Shown here piece after piece: positions 1-6,597 of a stretch of DNA of 6,988 bases (the stretch's first letter is position 1; each line of letters begins with the position of its first letter). The notes beneath the pieces were generated by a model. It was given only the letters and a program-made list of their open reading frames with translations. It was not told the DNA's origin and ran no database searches. Both the position numbers and the translations under genes were made by a program. The stretch is from Acidobacteriaceae bacterium. Lineage in GTDB: Bacteria; Acidobacteriota; Terriglobia; Terriglobales; Acidobacteriaceae. The stretch covers positions 66,565 through 73,552 of the forward strand of contig PKXI01000234.1 in the NCBI GenBank assembly GCA_003133425.1. Reading direction: 5' to 3'.

Positions 1-353
1 TTCGGCTTCAGCACCACCACGTCCTGCCTGCTCACAAACCGCCGAATCCCGCCCAGATCCTCGAGTGCCCGCTGCACCAGCGCGCGCGGCTCTCCACCTT
101 GAACAACAGTCAATTGCGGCAATTTGGGATCGACGCCCAAGCGATGATCGCGACGTGCCTGCTCTGCCCGCTCCGGAACCGGACGAGAACTATGCTCGCT
201 CAGCCAGACACCCACACCTGCCGCCCCGGCAGCCACACCGCCCAGCCTCAGCAGTTGAAGCATCGCATCGCGTCGCGTCATCTGCGCCGCGTGTGCCGTC
301 GCGTTCTTGCCGGTCGTCGGTTCGGTCTCCCCGCCCATGGTCTTCCTCTCCAT
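1..353 (-). CDS. Tat-exported DUF362 family protein, N-terminal part (cut by left window edge)
   Basis: The first 117 codons are in the window; the C-terminal part lies beyond base 1. A twin-arginine segment (MTRRDAMLQLL, residues 25-35) is followed by a hydrophobic Ala/Gly/Val-rich stretch to about residue 51, so I predict Tat export. The mature start (PQLTVVQGG...VLVQRALEDLGG...RQDVVVLKP) resembles the beginning of DUF362 domains, where a glycine-rich or basic region leads into a V-x-L-K-P strand. Function is unknown. The ATG at 353 shares its A with the TGA of the upstream gene (TGATG), implying translational coupling. Other in-frame starts are ATG 338, preceded by a GGAGAGGAAG purine run, and ATG 281, which would give a short, typical Tat n-region. 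The gene is probably a diverged tandem relative of its upstream neighbour. The DUF362 call rests on a short N-terminal piece plus context. Confidence 0.7.
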   Translation of the reverse strand, partial: MERKTMGGETEPTTGKNATAHAAQMTRRDAMLQLLRLGGVAAGAAGVGVWLSEHSSRPVPERAEQARRDHRLGVDPKLPQLTVVQGGEPRALVQRALEDLGGIRRFVSRQDVVVLKP

Positions 354-1369
354 CAAACTTCCATTACCCTTATCAGCCGCGGATCGTTGACGCCCAATTT
401 GTGAGTTGCATCGGCGGCGGTTTCAATGTAGCGCGGTGTGCGCCCTGCGGCCTCCAGCGTTGGCAGGCCCGCTTCCACGCGTTTGCGATCCAGCATTTGC
501 CACGCGGTATGATCCACGGCCACCCGATCCTCGCCCACAATCAGCGCGTTCGGATACCAGATGTGTTCGGGACGAAATACCGGCCCACCTTGATACACCG
601 ACGACATCGCATCCCCGATCGTCAGGGTAACCTTCTCGCGGATTGCCGCAATACAGTTCAGATCCGCCACCCCGGGATTGCAATTGTTCGGATGCAGAAG
701 GTTGGGACGATCCACCGCGCCATACATGTTCTTCATTGAGAACGTCATCCCCGCCATGTCGTGATCTTTCAGGATAGGCAGATTGATAACCATCGCGCAC
801 TCGCGAGTCAGAATCTTCGCCAACCGGATGCGCACCGGGCCGCATTGCTCCTGCTGTTCCTCGAATCCCGCCACATCGCTGCCGTAGCAGCGGACCTTGC
901 TTCGATCCGTATTGATCGTCAGCCCGCAAGCCGCAAGATCGCGCGCGTTCCGGTCCCACACCACTATGTTGCCAGGGGCAACGCCAGCCTGTTGCAGCCG
1001 CTCGCAAATGGCCAACACTAGCACCGCGTGGGTTGAGATCCCCCGACCGCCCAGCCCGTTCACCTTCAATCCGATTACCTTGTCCTTCAGAATGTTCGGC
1101 GGCACCATCTTCTTCCATGCCTCGAGCGGTTTCTCGCGGCCGGTATAGCTCGCCATCGCCCGGTCCAGCAGTGCGAGCACGCGCTTTTCATCCAGCTGCG
1201 ACCCACCACCGTGCAGCGCCACATCCCTGGCGACTACAACGCGCGACTTGCCATTCTCCGCGTGTTGGGCCAGCATGCCTGCCAGCGCAAACTTGTTCGC
1301 CGCGGCGGACGAACCCAGCAGCACTGCCCCAGTCGCTGCACTCTTCAGGAATTCACGGCGGTCTTTCAT
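353..1369 (-). CDS. Tat-exported DUF362 domain protein
   Basis: About 338 residues from the preferred ATG at 1369. The Tat signal is at the very start (KDRREFLKSAATG, then an Ala/Leu-rich core and an A-L-A cleavage-like site near residue 31), so the protein should be folded in the cytoplasm and exported. The mature part shows DUF362-type blocks: KDKVIGLKVNGLGG with THAVLVLAICERLQQAG, then VVWDRNARDL, then CAMVINLPILKDHDMAGMT leading into SMKNMYGAVDRP, and NALIVGEDRVAVDHTAWQML near the C-terminus. The family has no firmly assigned activity that I know of. There are several scattered cysteines but no CxxCxxCxxxC ferredoxin motif, unlike some DUF362 proteins. Start choice: a GTG at 1399 and ATGs at 1387 and 1378 are also in frame. 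I prefer 1369 because an AAAGAGA purine run lies about 8 bases upstream and the twin arginines then fall at residues 4-5. The stop overlaps the next start (TGATG). Confidence 0.85.
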   Translation of the reverse strand: MKDRREFLKSAATGAVLLGSSAAANKFALAGMLAQHAENGKSRVVVARDVALHGGGSQLDEKRVLALLDRAMASYTGREKPLEAWKKMVPPNILKDKVIGLKVNGLGGRGISTHAVLVLAICERLQQAGVAPGNIVVWDRNARDLAACGLTINTDRSKVRCYGSDVAGFEEQQEQCGPVRIRLAKILTRECAMVINLPILKDHDMAGMTFSMKNMYGAVDRPNLLHPNNCNPGVADLNCIAAIREKVTLTIGDAMSSVYQGGPVFRPEHIWYPNALIVGEDRVAVDHTAWQMLDRKRVEAGLPTLEAAGRTPRYIETAADATHKLGVNDPRLIRVMEV

Positions 1370-1407
1370 TTTGCCCATCTCTTTCATACACGTCAGCACC
1401 GCGGCGC

Positions 1408-2064
1408 TTAGCTCGCCCTGCGTTGCCCCAACACGTGATCTTCAAACCCCAGCAAGTACCACAGCCCGCGGCCCGAAAACTTGCCGGTCATTATCTTCTT
1501 CAACAACCTCTTCAGCAGCTTCGCCAAATCCCCGAGCGTCGTAAAAAATCCTTCTCTCGACCGCCCCGCATGCAGCACCTTTACTCCATTCGCCAGCAGC
1601 ACATTCGCAATCTCCCGCACATCCGGAACGTAAACATGCGTCGGATCGTCGCAGAATTGCAGTGTCTCATCCACCGATGAAGGCAGCCCCAAACTGCGCA
1701 GCGAGGGAAACGCAATCCATATATACCCACCCGGCTTCAGCTTCGAGCACAGCATCGCTAGAATCGGCCCCGGCTCCGCCATATGCTCCAGCACGTGATT
1801 CAAAATCACAAAATCGAAGCTGCCATCCGGAATCGCCTCATACCCTGAGCCATCCGCGCCCAGCAAGTAAAACGCGTCCATCGCCGCATCATCTTCGCCG
1901 CTCAGGTTGTAGCGCTGTATATCCGCGCCTGCGTAGTGGCAACCGGGAAACCACCGTTTCGTCACCGAAGGCGAATTGTTGCCGCAGCCGATATCCAGAA
2001 TCCGCAAGGAGGGCGAAGAAAGCCTGTGCCTCACGTATTGGAACTTCATCGGACAATGCGGCAT
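1408..2064 (-). CDS. Class I SAM-dependent methyltransferase
   Basis: About 218 residues from the ATG at 2064. Motif I (ILDIGCGNNS, residues 22-31) is the glycine-rich SAM loop, and GADI near residue 48 supplies the acidic residue that usually contacts the ribose. FDFVILNHVLEHM (about 83-95) is the motif-IV region of Methyltransf_11/23-type enzymes, and LKPGGYIWIAFPS (about 109-121) is the following strand. The C-terminus has a Lys/Leu-rich amphipathic stretch (KLLKRLLKKIM), which could touch the membrane (inference). Substrate is unknown; I cannot separate a small-molecule, lipid or glycan target. A GTG at 2082 would add six residues and has a weak AAGG upstream; the ATG at 2064 is preferred because GAGG sits 6 bases before it. 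It lies 46 bases after the lipoprotein gene and about 38 bases before the DUF362 gene, so it is probably co-transcribed. Confidence 0.86.
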   Translation of the reverse strand: MPHCPMKFQYVRHRLSSPSLRILDIGCGNNSPSVTKRWFPGCHYAGADIQRYNLSGEDDAAMDAFYLLGADGSGYEAIPDGSFDFVILNHVLEHMAEPGPILAMLCSKLKPGGYIWIAFPSLRSLGLPSSVDETLQFCDDPTHVYVPDVREIANVLLANGVKVLHAGRSREGFFTTLGDLAKLLKRLLKKIMTGKFSGRGLWYLLGFEDHVLGQRRAS

Positions 2065-2110
2065 TGCAATCCTCGTGTTCACTCACGCGACCTTGCTTCC
2101 GGCCGCACAG

Positions 2111-2605
2111 TTACAATTTCGCTTCTACTCCGTGCGCCAGCGCCTGCAGCGCCTGCGGCCCATCTGGCGCAGCCTCGTAGTCCACAATGCGCACCAGGTA
2201 AGGTCCCTTGCGGAAGGTCACGCTCTGCTCGAAAGCCACGGCAGCATCGCCCAGTTGCACGCTCTTCGCGTCCTTGTTTTGCCCGGCCTCCAGAATCTTC
2301 GTGGCCCCCGCCGAGTCACCCATAGTGTAAACGTCCACTACCGCTTCCAACTGGCCCTTGTACTTGTAATCGGAGGTCGAAGTTGAAACCACGCCCGCCG
2401 AAATATATCGCTCGGCATCGCCGTCTATGTACTGCCAAAGGTCCTTGGCCGCAAACTCGCGTGTGTCGCTGGTCTTGTCCCAACCCGACACTGCTCCCGA
2501 CGCCGGAAACGGATCAACCTTGGTCTTCTTGCATCCAGTACTGGCCCCAGCGATCGCAATCGCAATCGCCGCTGTCACCAAAACCCATCTTCTAGAGCGC
2601 AACAT
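2111..2605 (-). CDS. Putative lipoprotein, DUF6599-like
   Basis: 164 residues. The N-terminus is a lipoprotein-type signal: basic LRSRRW, a hydrophobic VLVTAAIAIAIAGA core, then STGC with Cys25 as the likely lipidated residue, followed by KK. Serine at -3 is less usual than leucine, so the lipobox is acceptable but not ideal. The mature region contains FAAKDLWQYIDGDAERYISAG (in two halves, residues 51-71). I associate this Y-I-D-G-x-A-E-x-Y pattern with the DUF6599 family, from memory and unverified; its function is unknown. The rest looks like a small alpha/beta domain (AVVDVYTMGDSAGATKIL, FRKGPYLVRIVDYEA). An AAAGGAG ribosome binding site overlaps the stop of the upstream polyferredoxin gene, but its spacing to ATG 2605 is long (12 bases). 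The two genes are 17 bases apart, which supports one operon and a common role at the cell envelope. Confidence 0.75.
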   Translation of the reverse strand: MLRSRRWVLVTAAIAIAIAGASTGCKKTKVDPFPASGAVSGWDKTSDTREFAAKDLWQYIDGDAERYISAGVVSTSTSDYKYKGQLEAVVDVYTMGDSAGATKILEAGQNKDAKSVQLGDAAVAFEQSVTFRKGPYLVRIVDYEAAPDGPQALQALAHGVEAKL

Positions 2606-2622
2606 TTCTTGAATGTTCTCCT

Positions 2623-4260
2623 TTACTTTCGATTAAGCAGAATCTGGCTGCTAGGCGAACGGCTTTCGCCAATACTCGTCACGTACACCGCAGGATGCTC
2701 CTGCAGCGGGCAGGCATACTCGCAGGCGCCGCAGCCCACGCAACGGCTGGGATCTACGCGCGGCTGTTTCAGCGTCTTCGTGTTACCCGCCGAGTCAATC
2801 ACCTGCGCTTCTTCCACATAAATCGCCTTCGGCGAAACCGGGCACCACTCCTCGCACACAATGCAATCGGTCGCCATGGCCCACGGCAGGCAGCGCCCGC
2901 GGTCGTAAAACGCCGTTCCCAACCGCACCGGCTGGCTCTGCTGGCCCACGCCCACTACCCATCCCTTTTCCATCGGCGTAATCTGCCAGATCGCGCCTGT
3001 CGGGCACGCCTCGGAGCAGAGCACGCAACTGGGCTCGCAGTAGCCGATGCGCGGCACCAGTGTTGGCGTCCACAGACCTTCCAGGCCCGCCTCGTCCAGC
3101 GTCGGTTGCAGCGAGTTGTTCGGGCAAACTTTCATGCATTCGCCGCAGCGAATACACCGTGAGAGAAAATCCGGTTCGTCCAGCGCGCCCGGCGGTCTCA
3201 GCAGTCGTTCGTTCCGGCTCTTGCCCATCCCAGTGTTGGCGCGCATCAGCGGAACCACAGCCGCCCCCGCCGCCAGCCCGGTTAATGTTCGGCGCCTTCC
3301 AAGATCAGGCGAAGCAACCTCTTTCTCCTTGCGGAAGAAGCGGAACTCCAGCCCATCGTGCGGACAACTTCCCACGCAATTCATGCACATCAGGCACTCG
3401 GCCTTGCGCCACGGCGCGCCGCCGATCGGATCGTCGCCGCCCTGGCAGTGCAACAGGCAGCGGTTACATTTGTCGCAGCTATCAGCGTCCTTGTGCAGTC
3501 CCAGCACGCTCCATCGCGACACCGCGCCCAGCAGCGCGCCCAACGGGCAAAACGAGCGGCACCATAGCCGCGTCACGCGCAGACTCGCCGCAAGAATCGC
3601 AATAAACAGAATCCCCAGCACCAATCCCTGCGCAAAGTGCGCTTGCCGAAAGTCCAGCACCAGCAACTGCAGCACGGCATGAATCGTTCCGCCCGTCGCC
3701 TTGATCGCCGTAATGTGGCTGTTTTCCAGCGGTGTCAGCACCGCGCGCGCCGCAAAGTTGAATGCCGGTAGAATCGCAAGCCCAATAGATCGCACCAGCA
3801 AACTGAAAGGATCCAGCCAGCCAATCGCCATCGAGCCGAAGCACGCGGCAACCAGCCCGGCGATCAGCACAACATATTTGACCGTCTGCCACCGCTTATA
3901 TCGGTTCGCCTCGATCCGTTGCTTACCCCGCTTGGCCTCCGAGGGCATGTTGCCCGCAAAGTGCTGCAGCGTCCCCATCGGGCAAATCCAGCCGCAGAAG
4001 AATCGTCCCAGGAACAGCGTCGGCACCAGGATCATCAGGCTCCACAGCAGCCCGCGATACAACGCGTGCGTGGCCAGCGCATTCGCTATCGCCACAAGCG
4101 GATCCCACTCGAAGAACAGCCGCACCGGCCCCCGCAAGTGAATGTCGCTGGTGGTGCCGGGCATCGAGTGCAGAGACGTAAAGACCAGCAGCGCAAGAAA
4201 CAGCAGCAGAAAGAATATCTGCGAAATCCTGCGCAGCCGCGGCAACCTGGACCTTGCCAC
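2623..4260 (-). CDS. Membrane polyferredoxin, NapH-NapG-like fusion (4Fe-4S)
   Basis: 545 residues, predicted to carry electrons between the quinone pool and an envelope redox partner. The N-terminal part resembles NapH: hydrophobic segments near 13-30, 68-84, 127-147, 155-170 and 193-227, with CGWICPMG (89-96) and CRSFCPLG (234-241). Two clusters follow: Cys262/265/268/272 and Cys289/292/295/299. Residues 321-339 then read GRRRTLTGLAAGAAVVPLM, a twin-arginine-type signal inside the protein. The C-terminal part resembles NapG: Cys369/372/375/379; Cys408/412/415/419 (first gap CX3C); Cys466/469/473 with Cys457 as possible fourth ligand; and Cys507/510/513/517. NapG is normally a separate Tat-exported protein, so this looks like a fusion, and the RRR segment may act as a further membrane span. 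The GTG start is chosen because a strong GGGGAGGG lies just upstream. A CRP/FNR-like operator precedes the gene. The substrate is unknown, and no NapA nitrate reductase is present. Confidence 0.88.
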   Translation of the reverse strand: MARSRLPRLRRISQIFFLLLFLALLVFTSLHSMPGTTSDIHLRGPVRLFFEWDPLVAIANALATHALYRGLLWSLMILVPTLFLGRFFCGWICPMGTLQHFAGNMPSEAKRGKQRIEANRYKRWQTVKYVVLIAGLVAACFGSMAIGWLDPFSLLVRSIGLAILPAFNFAARAVLTPLENSHITAIKATGGTIHAVLQLLVLDFRQAHFAQGLVLGILFIAILAASLRVTRLWCRSFCPLGALLGAVSRWSVLGLHKDADSCDKCNRCLLHCQGGDDPIGGAPWRKAECLMCMNCVGSCPHDGLEFRFFRKEKEVASPDLGRRRTLTGLAAGAAVVPLMRANTGMGKSRNERLLRPPGALDEPDFLSRCIRCGECMKVCPNNSLQPTLDEAGLEGLWTPTLVPRIGYCEPSCVLCSEACPTGAIWQITPMEKGWVVGVGQQSQPVRLGTAFYDRGRCLPWAMATDCIVCEEWCPVSPKAIYVEEAQVIDSAGNTKTLKQPRVDPSRCVGCGACEYACPLQEHPAVYVTSIGESRSPSSQILLNRK

Positions 4261-4418
4261 AAACCCTCCCCACGCCGCATGCGCGTGCGCTAAGTGTATA
4301 GGGAGAATGATTGGCGCTGAGGCAGGTGTCGGACAGTGATCTGCATCACTGGTTGGCTGTTTCAGGTTGCAGGTTGAGGCTGAAGATCATTCAAACTGCT
4401 TGGTTTAGGGCTACCAAT
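4261..4418. other. Intergenic spacer between larB and the polyferredoxin gene
   Basis: This 158-base gap is the largest break between the two gene groups. It contains the inverted repeat at 4334-4351, annotated separately, and a tandem 7-base repeat CAGGTTG at 4363-4369 and 4370-4376. On the minus strand two -10-like hexamers are visible, AATCAT (4312-4307) and TATACA (4300-4295), with no good -35 element, as is common at activator-dependent promoters. I see no hairpin followed by a T-run, so there is no clear intrinsic terminator for larB. Read-through from the lar genes is possible. Confidence 0.6.
4334..4351 (-). promoter_or_regulatory. Candidate CRP/FNR-family operator upstream of the polyferredoxin gene
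   Basis: A perfect inverted repeat, CAGTGAT-N4-ATCACTG. The inner GTGAT-N4-ATCAC matches the known CRP half-site pattern (TGTGA-N6-TCACA) and differs at the outer base from the FNR pattern (TTGAT-N4-ATCAA). Its centre is about 82 bases before the GTG start at 4260. It is roughly 42 bases from the start that an AATCAT -10 would give, close to a class II activator position, and about 54 bases from the start a TATACA -10 would give. Redox control of an iron-sulfur protein would make sense, but which regulator binds is inference. Confidence 0.5.
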
Positions 4419-5168
4419 TCACAAATGATTGATCAGCGAAGCAATGCAAGCCGCACCGAATCCATTGTCAATATTGACGACGGACACGTTTGGCGAGCAC
4501 GTGTTCAACATGCCCAGCAGTGCTGCCACGCCGCCAAAAGACGCGCCATAGCCCACGTTCGTCGGGACCGCCAGCACCGGCGCGTTCACCAGGCCAGCCA
4601 CCACGGTGGGCAGCGCACCCTCCATGCCCGCGCACACAATCAGCACCCGCGCGGATTGCAGCGAGGTTCTTTGCGCCAGCAGGCGGTGAATGCCGGCAAC
4701 GCCCACATCAGCTATCAACTCCACTTCGTTGCCCATCAGCCGCGCAGTCACAGCAGCTTCTTCGGCCACCGGCAGATCGCTGGTTCCAGCGCACACCACG
4801 GCGATGGTCCCCTTGCCAGGAGGTACAGCAGCATTCTGGGTCAGTGTAATGGCGCGGGCCGACTCATGAAATTCGGCGCGCGGCTCCGCAGCGAAGACCG
4901 ACTCAAACATCTCCCTTGAAGCGCGCGTCGCCAGAACATTGCCACCCGCTTTCGCCATGCGCCCAAAGATTGTAGTCACCTGCGCGGTAGTCTTGCCCGC
5001 GGCAAAAATTATCTCGGGCATGCCCGTTCGCAATGCGCGGTGATGATCTAGCTTGGCAAATCCAAGGTCTTCAAACGGCAGATCGCGCAGCCGATCGAGC
5101 GCTTCATCAATGCTGGTGCGGCTTTCACGTACTTCAATCAATAGCGCTTCAAGGCGCAAGCGATCCAT
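4419..5168 (-). CDS. larB: LarB, pyridinium-3,5-biscarboxylic acid mononucleotide synthase
   Basis: 249 residues, the usual LarB size. In the known pathway LarB carboxylates and hydrolyses nicotinic acid adenine dinucleotide to pyridinium-3,5-biscarboxylic acid mononucleotide, the first step to the NPN cofactor; it is cytoplasmic. The C-terminal half is the PurE-like domain: [15 protein letters not shown] (128-142), [16 protein letters not shown] (179-194), [13 protein letters not shown] (201-213) and [20 protein letters not shown]. Cys224 and Glu183 match by position the catalytic Cys221 and Glu180 that I recall for the Lactiplantibacillus plantarum enzyme, both shifted by three. The ATG at 5168 is chosen because it shares its A with the larC TGA (TGATG), has AAGGAAGGG about 7 bases upstream, and gives a normal N-terminus. 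An in-frame ATG at 5285 lies deep inside larC and would add 39 residues unlike the family. Confidence 0.96.
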   Translation of the reverse strand: MDRLRLEALLIEVRESRTSIDEALDRLRDLPFEDLGFAKLDHHRALRTGMPEIIFAAGKTTAQVTTIFGRMAKAGGNVLATRASREMFESVFAAEPRAEFHESARAITLTQNAAVPPGKGTIAVVCAGTSDLPVAEEAAVTARLMGNEVELIADVGVAGIHRLLAQRTSLQSARVLIVCAGMEGALPTVVAGLVNAPVLAVPTNVGYGASFGGVAALLGMLNTCSPNVSVVNIDNGFGAACIASLINHL

Positions 5169-6538
5169 CAGAGCCCTTCCTTTTCCGTTTCGGAAAGCAA
5201 TTTCATATCCGCCGCAAAGGCCTGCATGGCCTCCTGCATTACCTGCTTCAGCGGCACCGAATCCTGCGTGGCGAGCATTTTGCAATCCTCATATTCCGGC
5301 AACGCATTCGCAATCTTGCCTGAAGGCCAGCGCGCAACTTTAATGCGCACCTTGCCCCACGTGGTGAACACTTCAACAAACTCGCGTCTAAGCGACTGCT
5401 TGTTCTCCAGCCTCCAGTGCAATCCGATGGTCGTAGTCTCTCGGAATATCAACTCCTGAACCGCTGGCACCAGATCGGGACGGCACAACACGGTCATCTG
5501 CACGCCGGTTCGCCCTTTCTTCATCTGCACCGCCACGCGATACACATCCCACGCGCCCGCCTCTAGCAGCAACTCGCTAACATAAGCCAGCACCTGCGGA
5601 TTCGAGTCGTCAATCACTGTTTCGATCACCGCAATCGGTTCCACGGCAGAAGCCTCAATAGCGTTTTCCGTCACCTCGCCCACCAGCAGACGCAGCAGGT
5701 TCGGCTCGCCCGGAGTCTCCCGCCCGCCCGCTCCGTAGCCTGAGGCCTTCACGCGCATCGGCGGCAGCGTCTCGTAGCGCACACGCAGCATCCGCAGCAC
5801 TGCCGCGCCCGTCGGCGTCACCCGCTCCATCGGCGGCCCGGCAGCATAAACCGGTGCGTCGCCCAGCAGAGACAGCGTCGCCGGAGCTGGAACCGGAAGT
5901 GTGCCGTGCTGGCACTTCACGGTTCCGCTGCCCACGTTGAGCGGCGACGCAAGCCAGCGATCCACGCCCAGCAGCTCCGCTCCCGCCGCCGCGCAGACAA
6001 TATCCACGATCGTGTCCACCGCCCCAACCTCGTGGAAGTGCACCTTCTCGATGGGAATCGAATGGATAGCCGCCTCGGCCTCACCCAGCAGTTGAAACGC
6101 ACGCATCGAGCGCGCCTTCACGGATTCAGAGAGCGGCGCGGACCGGATGATTCCGAGGATCGCCGACAAATGCCGATGCGGCTCATGGCTGTGCGCAGGT
6201 TCTCCATGAACAGTCTGAGCGGGCGCCTCATGGGTGTGTGGCTCGTGGGAATGACTATGCGAGTGGTCTTCATGAGAATGAGTGTGTGAATGTGTCTCAT
6301 GCGCATGTTCTTCATGCGAGTGTCCCGCACCGTTCCCAGGCCGGTCCGGCGTAATTACGTCCACCTTTGTGGCCGCCAGTCCGCCGCGGCTCACCTTGCG
6401 CATCTCAAGCCGCGCACCCACGTTCAGCGCGGCAGCCGTTTCCGCCAGGGACGCAAAAGGAACCCCCGCATCCACCAGCGCGCCCAGCAGCATGTCGCCG
6501 CTTATCCCCGAAAAACACTCAAGATATCCAATTCGCAT
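5168..6538 (-). CDS. larC: LarC, nickel insertion protein for the NPN cofactor
   Basis: 456 residues. In the known pathway LarC is the CTP-dependent nickel chelatase (cyclometallase) that inserts Ni into pyridinium-3,5-bisthiocarboxylic acid mononucleotide. The N-terminal [21 protein letters not shown] (in two parts, residues 5-25) is the family signature. A histidine-rich stretch follows, with 19 His between residues 73 and 123, presumably for Ni storage or delivery. [20 protein letters not shown] (165-184) and [21 protein letters not shown] (199-219, two parts) belong to the LarC1 half. [20 protein letters not shown] (305-324) and [18 protein letters not shown] belong to the LarC2 half. In L. 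plantarum the full protein needs a programmed frameshift; here both halves are one open frame. No Shine-Dalgarno is visible before the ATG, and a -10-like TAAAAT lies only 9 bases upstream, so a near-leaderless message is possible. The stop overlaps the larB start. Confidence 0.97.
   Translation of the reverse strand: MRIGYLECFSGISGDMLLGALVDAGVPFASLAETAAALNVGARLEMRKVSRGGLAATKVDVITPDRPGNGAGHSHEEHAHETHSHTHSHEDHSHSHSHEPHTHEAPAQTVHGEPAHSHEPHRHLSAILGIIRSAPLSESVKARSMRAFQLLGEAEAAIHSIPIEKVHFHEVGAVDTIVDIVCAAAGAELLGVDRWLASPLNVGSGTVKCQHGTLPVPAPATLSLLGDAPVYAAGPPMERVTPTGAAVLRMLRVRYETLPPMRVKASGYGAGGRETPGEPNLLRLLVGEVTENAIEASAVEPIAVIETVIDDSNPQVLAYVSELLLEAGAWDVYRVAVQMKKGRTGVQMTVLCRPDLVPAVQELIFRETTTIGLHWRLENKQSLRREFVEVFTTWGKVRIKVARWPSGKIANALPEYEDCKMLATQDSVPLKQVMQEAMQAFAADMKLLSETEKEGL
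6170..6322 (-). repeat. Low-complexity His-codon region in larC
   Basis: This segment encodes residues 73-123 of LarC. It is built from irregular His-Ser, His-Glu, His-Thr and His-Ala pairs (19 His in 51 residues). At the DNA level it is a degenerate CAT/CAC-rich repeat, likely to change length by slippage. Histidine-rich inserts of variable length at this point are a known LarC trait. Confidence 0.85.
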
Positions 6539-6547
6539 AGAGTTGTG

Positions 6548-6577
6548 ATTTTAAACTGTCCGCCACAGCACTTTCAC
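6548..6577 (-). promoter_or_regulatory. larC: Possible sigma-70-type promoter for larCB
   Basis: On the minus strand, GTGAAA (6577-6572) resembles a -35 element and TAAAAT (6553-6548) a -10 element, with an 18-base spacer. Transcription would start about 2-3 bases before the larC ATG at 6538, which agrees with the absence of a ribosome binding site there. The -35 match is only fair, and chance similarity cannot be excluded. Confidence 0.35.
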
Positions 6578-6597
6578 CGTGACTAGATTGTGGGTGC

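Noticed and set aside
65..739. Long open frame on the plus strand (224 codons)
   Set aside because: It lies opposite the two DUF362 genes, has an Arg/Pro/His-rich composition typical of antisense frames in GC-rich DNA, and shows no recognisable domain.
423..1118. Second minus-strand frame (231 codons) inside the DUF362 gene
   Set aside because: It is a shifted frame of a gene with clear DUF362 motifs; its composition (Gly/Arg/Ser-rich) is that of an out-of-frame reading.
1033..1680. Plus-strand open frame of 215 codons across the DUF362/methyltransferase junction
   Set aside because: It is antisense to two well-supported genes, is Ser/Pro/Arg-rich and has no family motifs.
4334..4351. Intrinsic terminator after larB
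   Set aside because: The stem is short (7 pairs), AT/GC mixed, and no T-run follows on the minus strand; the symmetry fits a protein-binding site better.
5169..5285. 39-residue N-terminal extension of LarB from the ATG at 5285
   Set aside because: It overlaps the 3' end of larC out of frame, is Gly/Ala-rich and unlike LarB. The TGATG-coupled ATG at 5168 has a good ribosome binding site.
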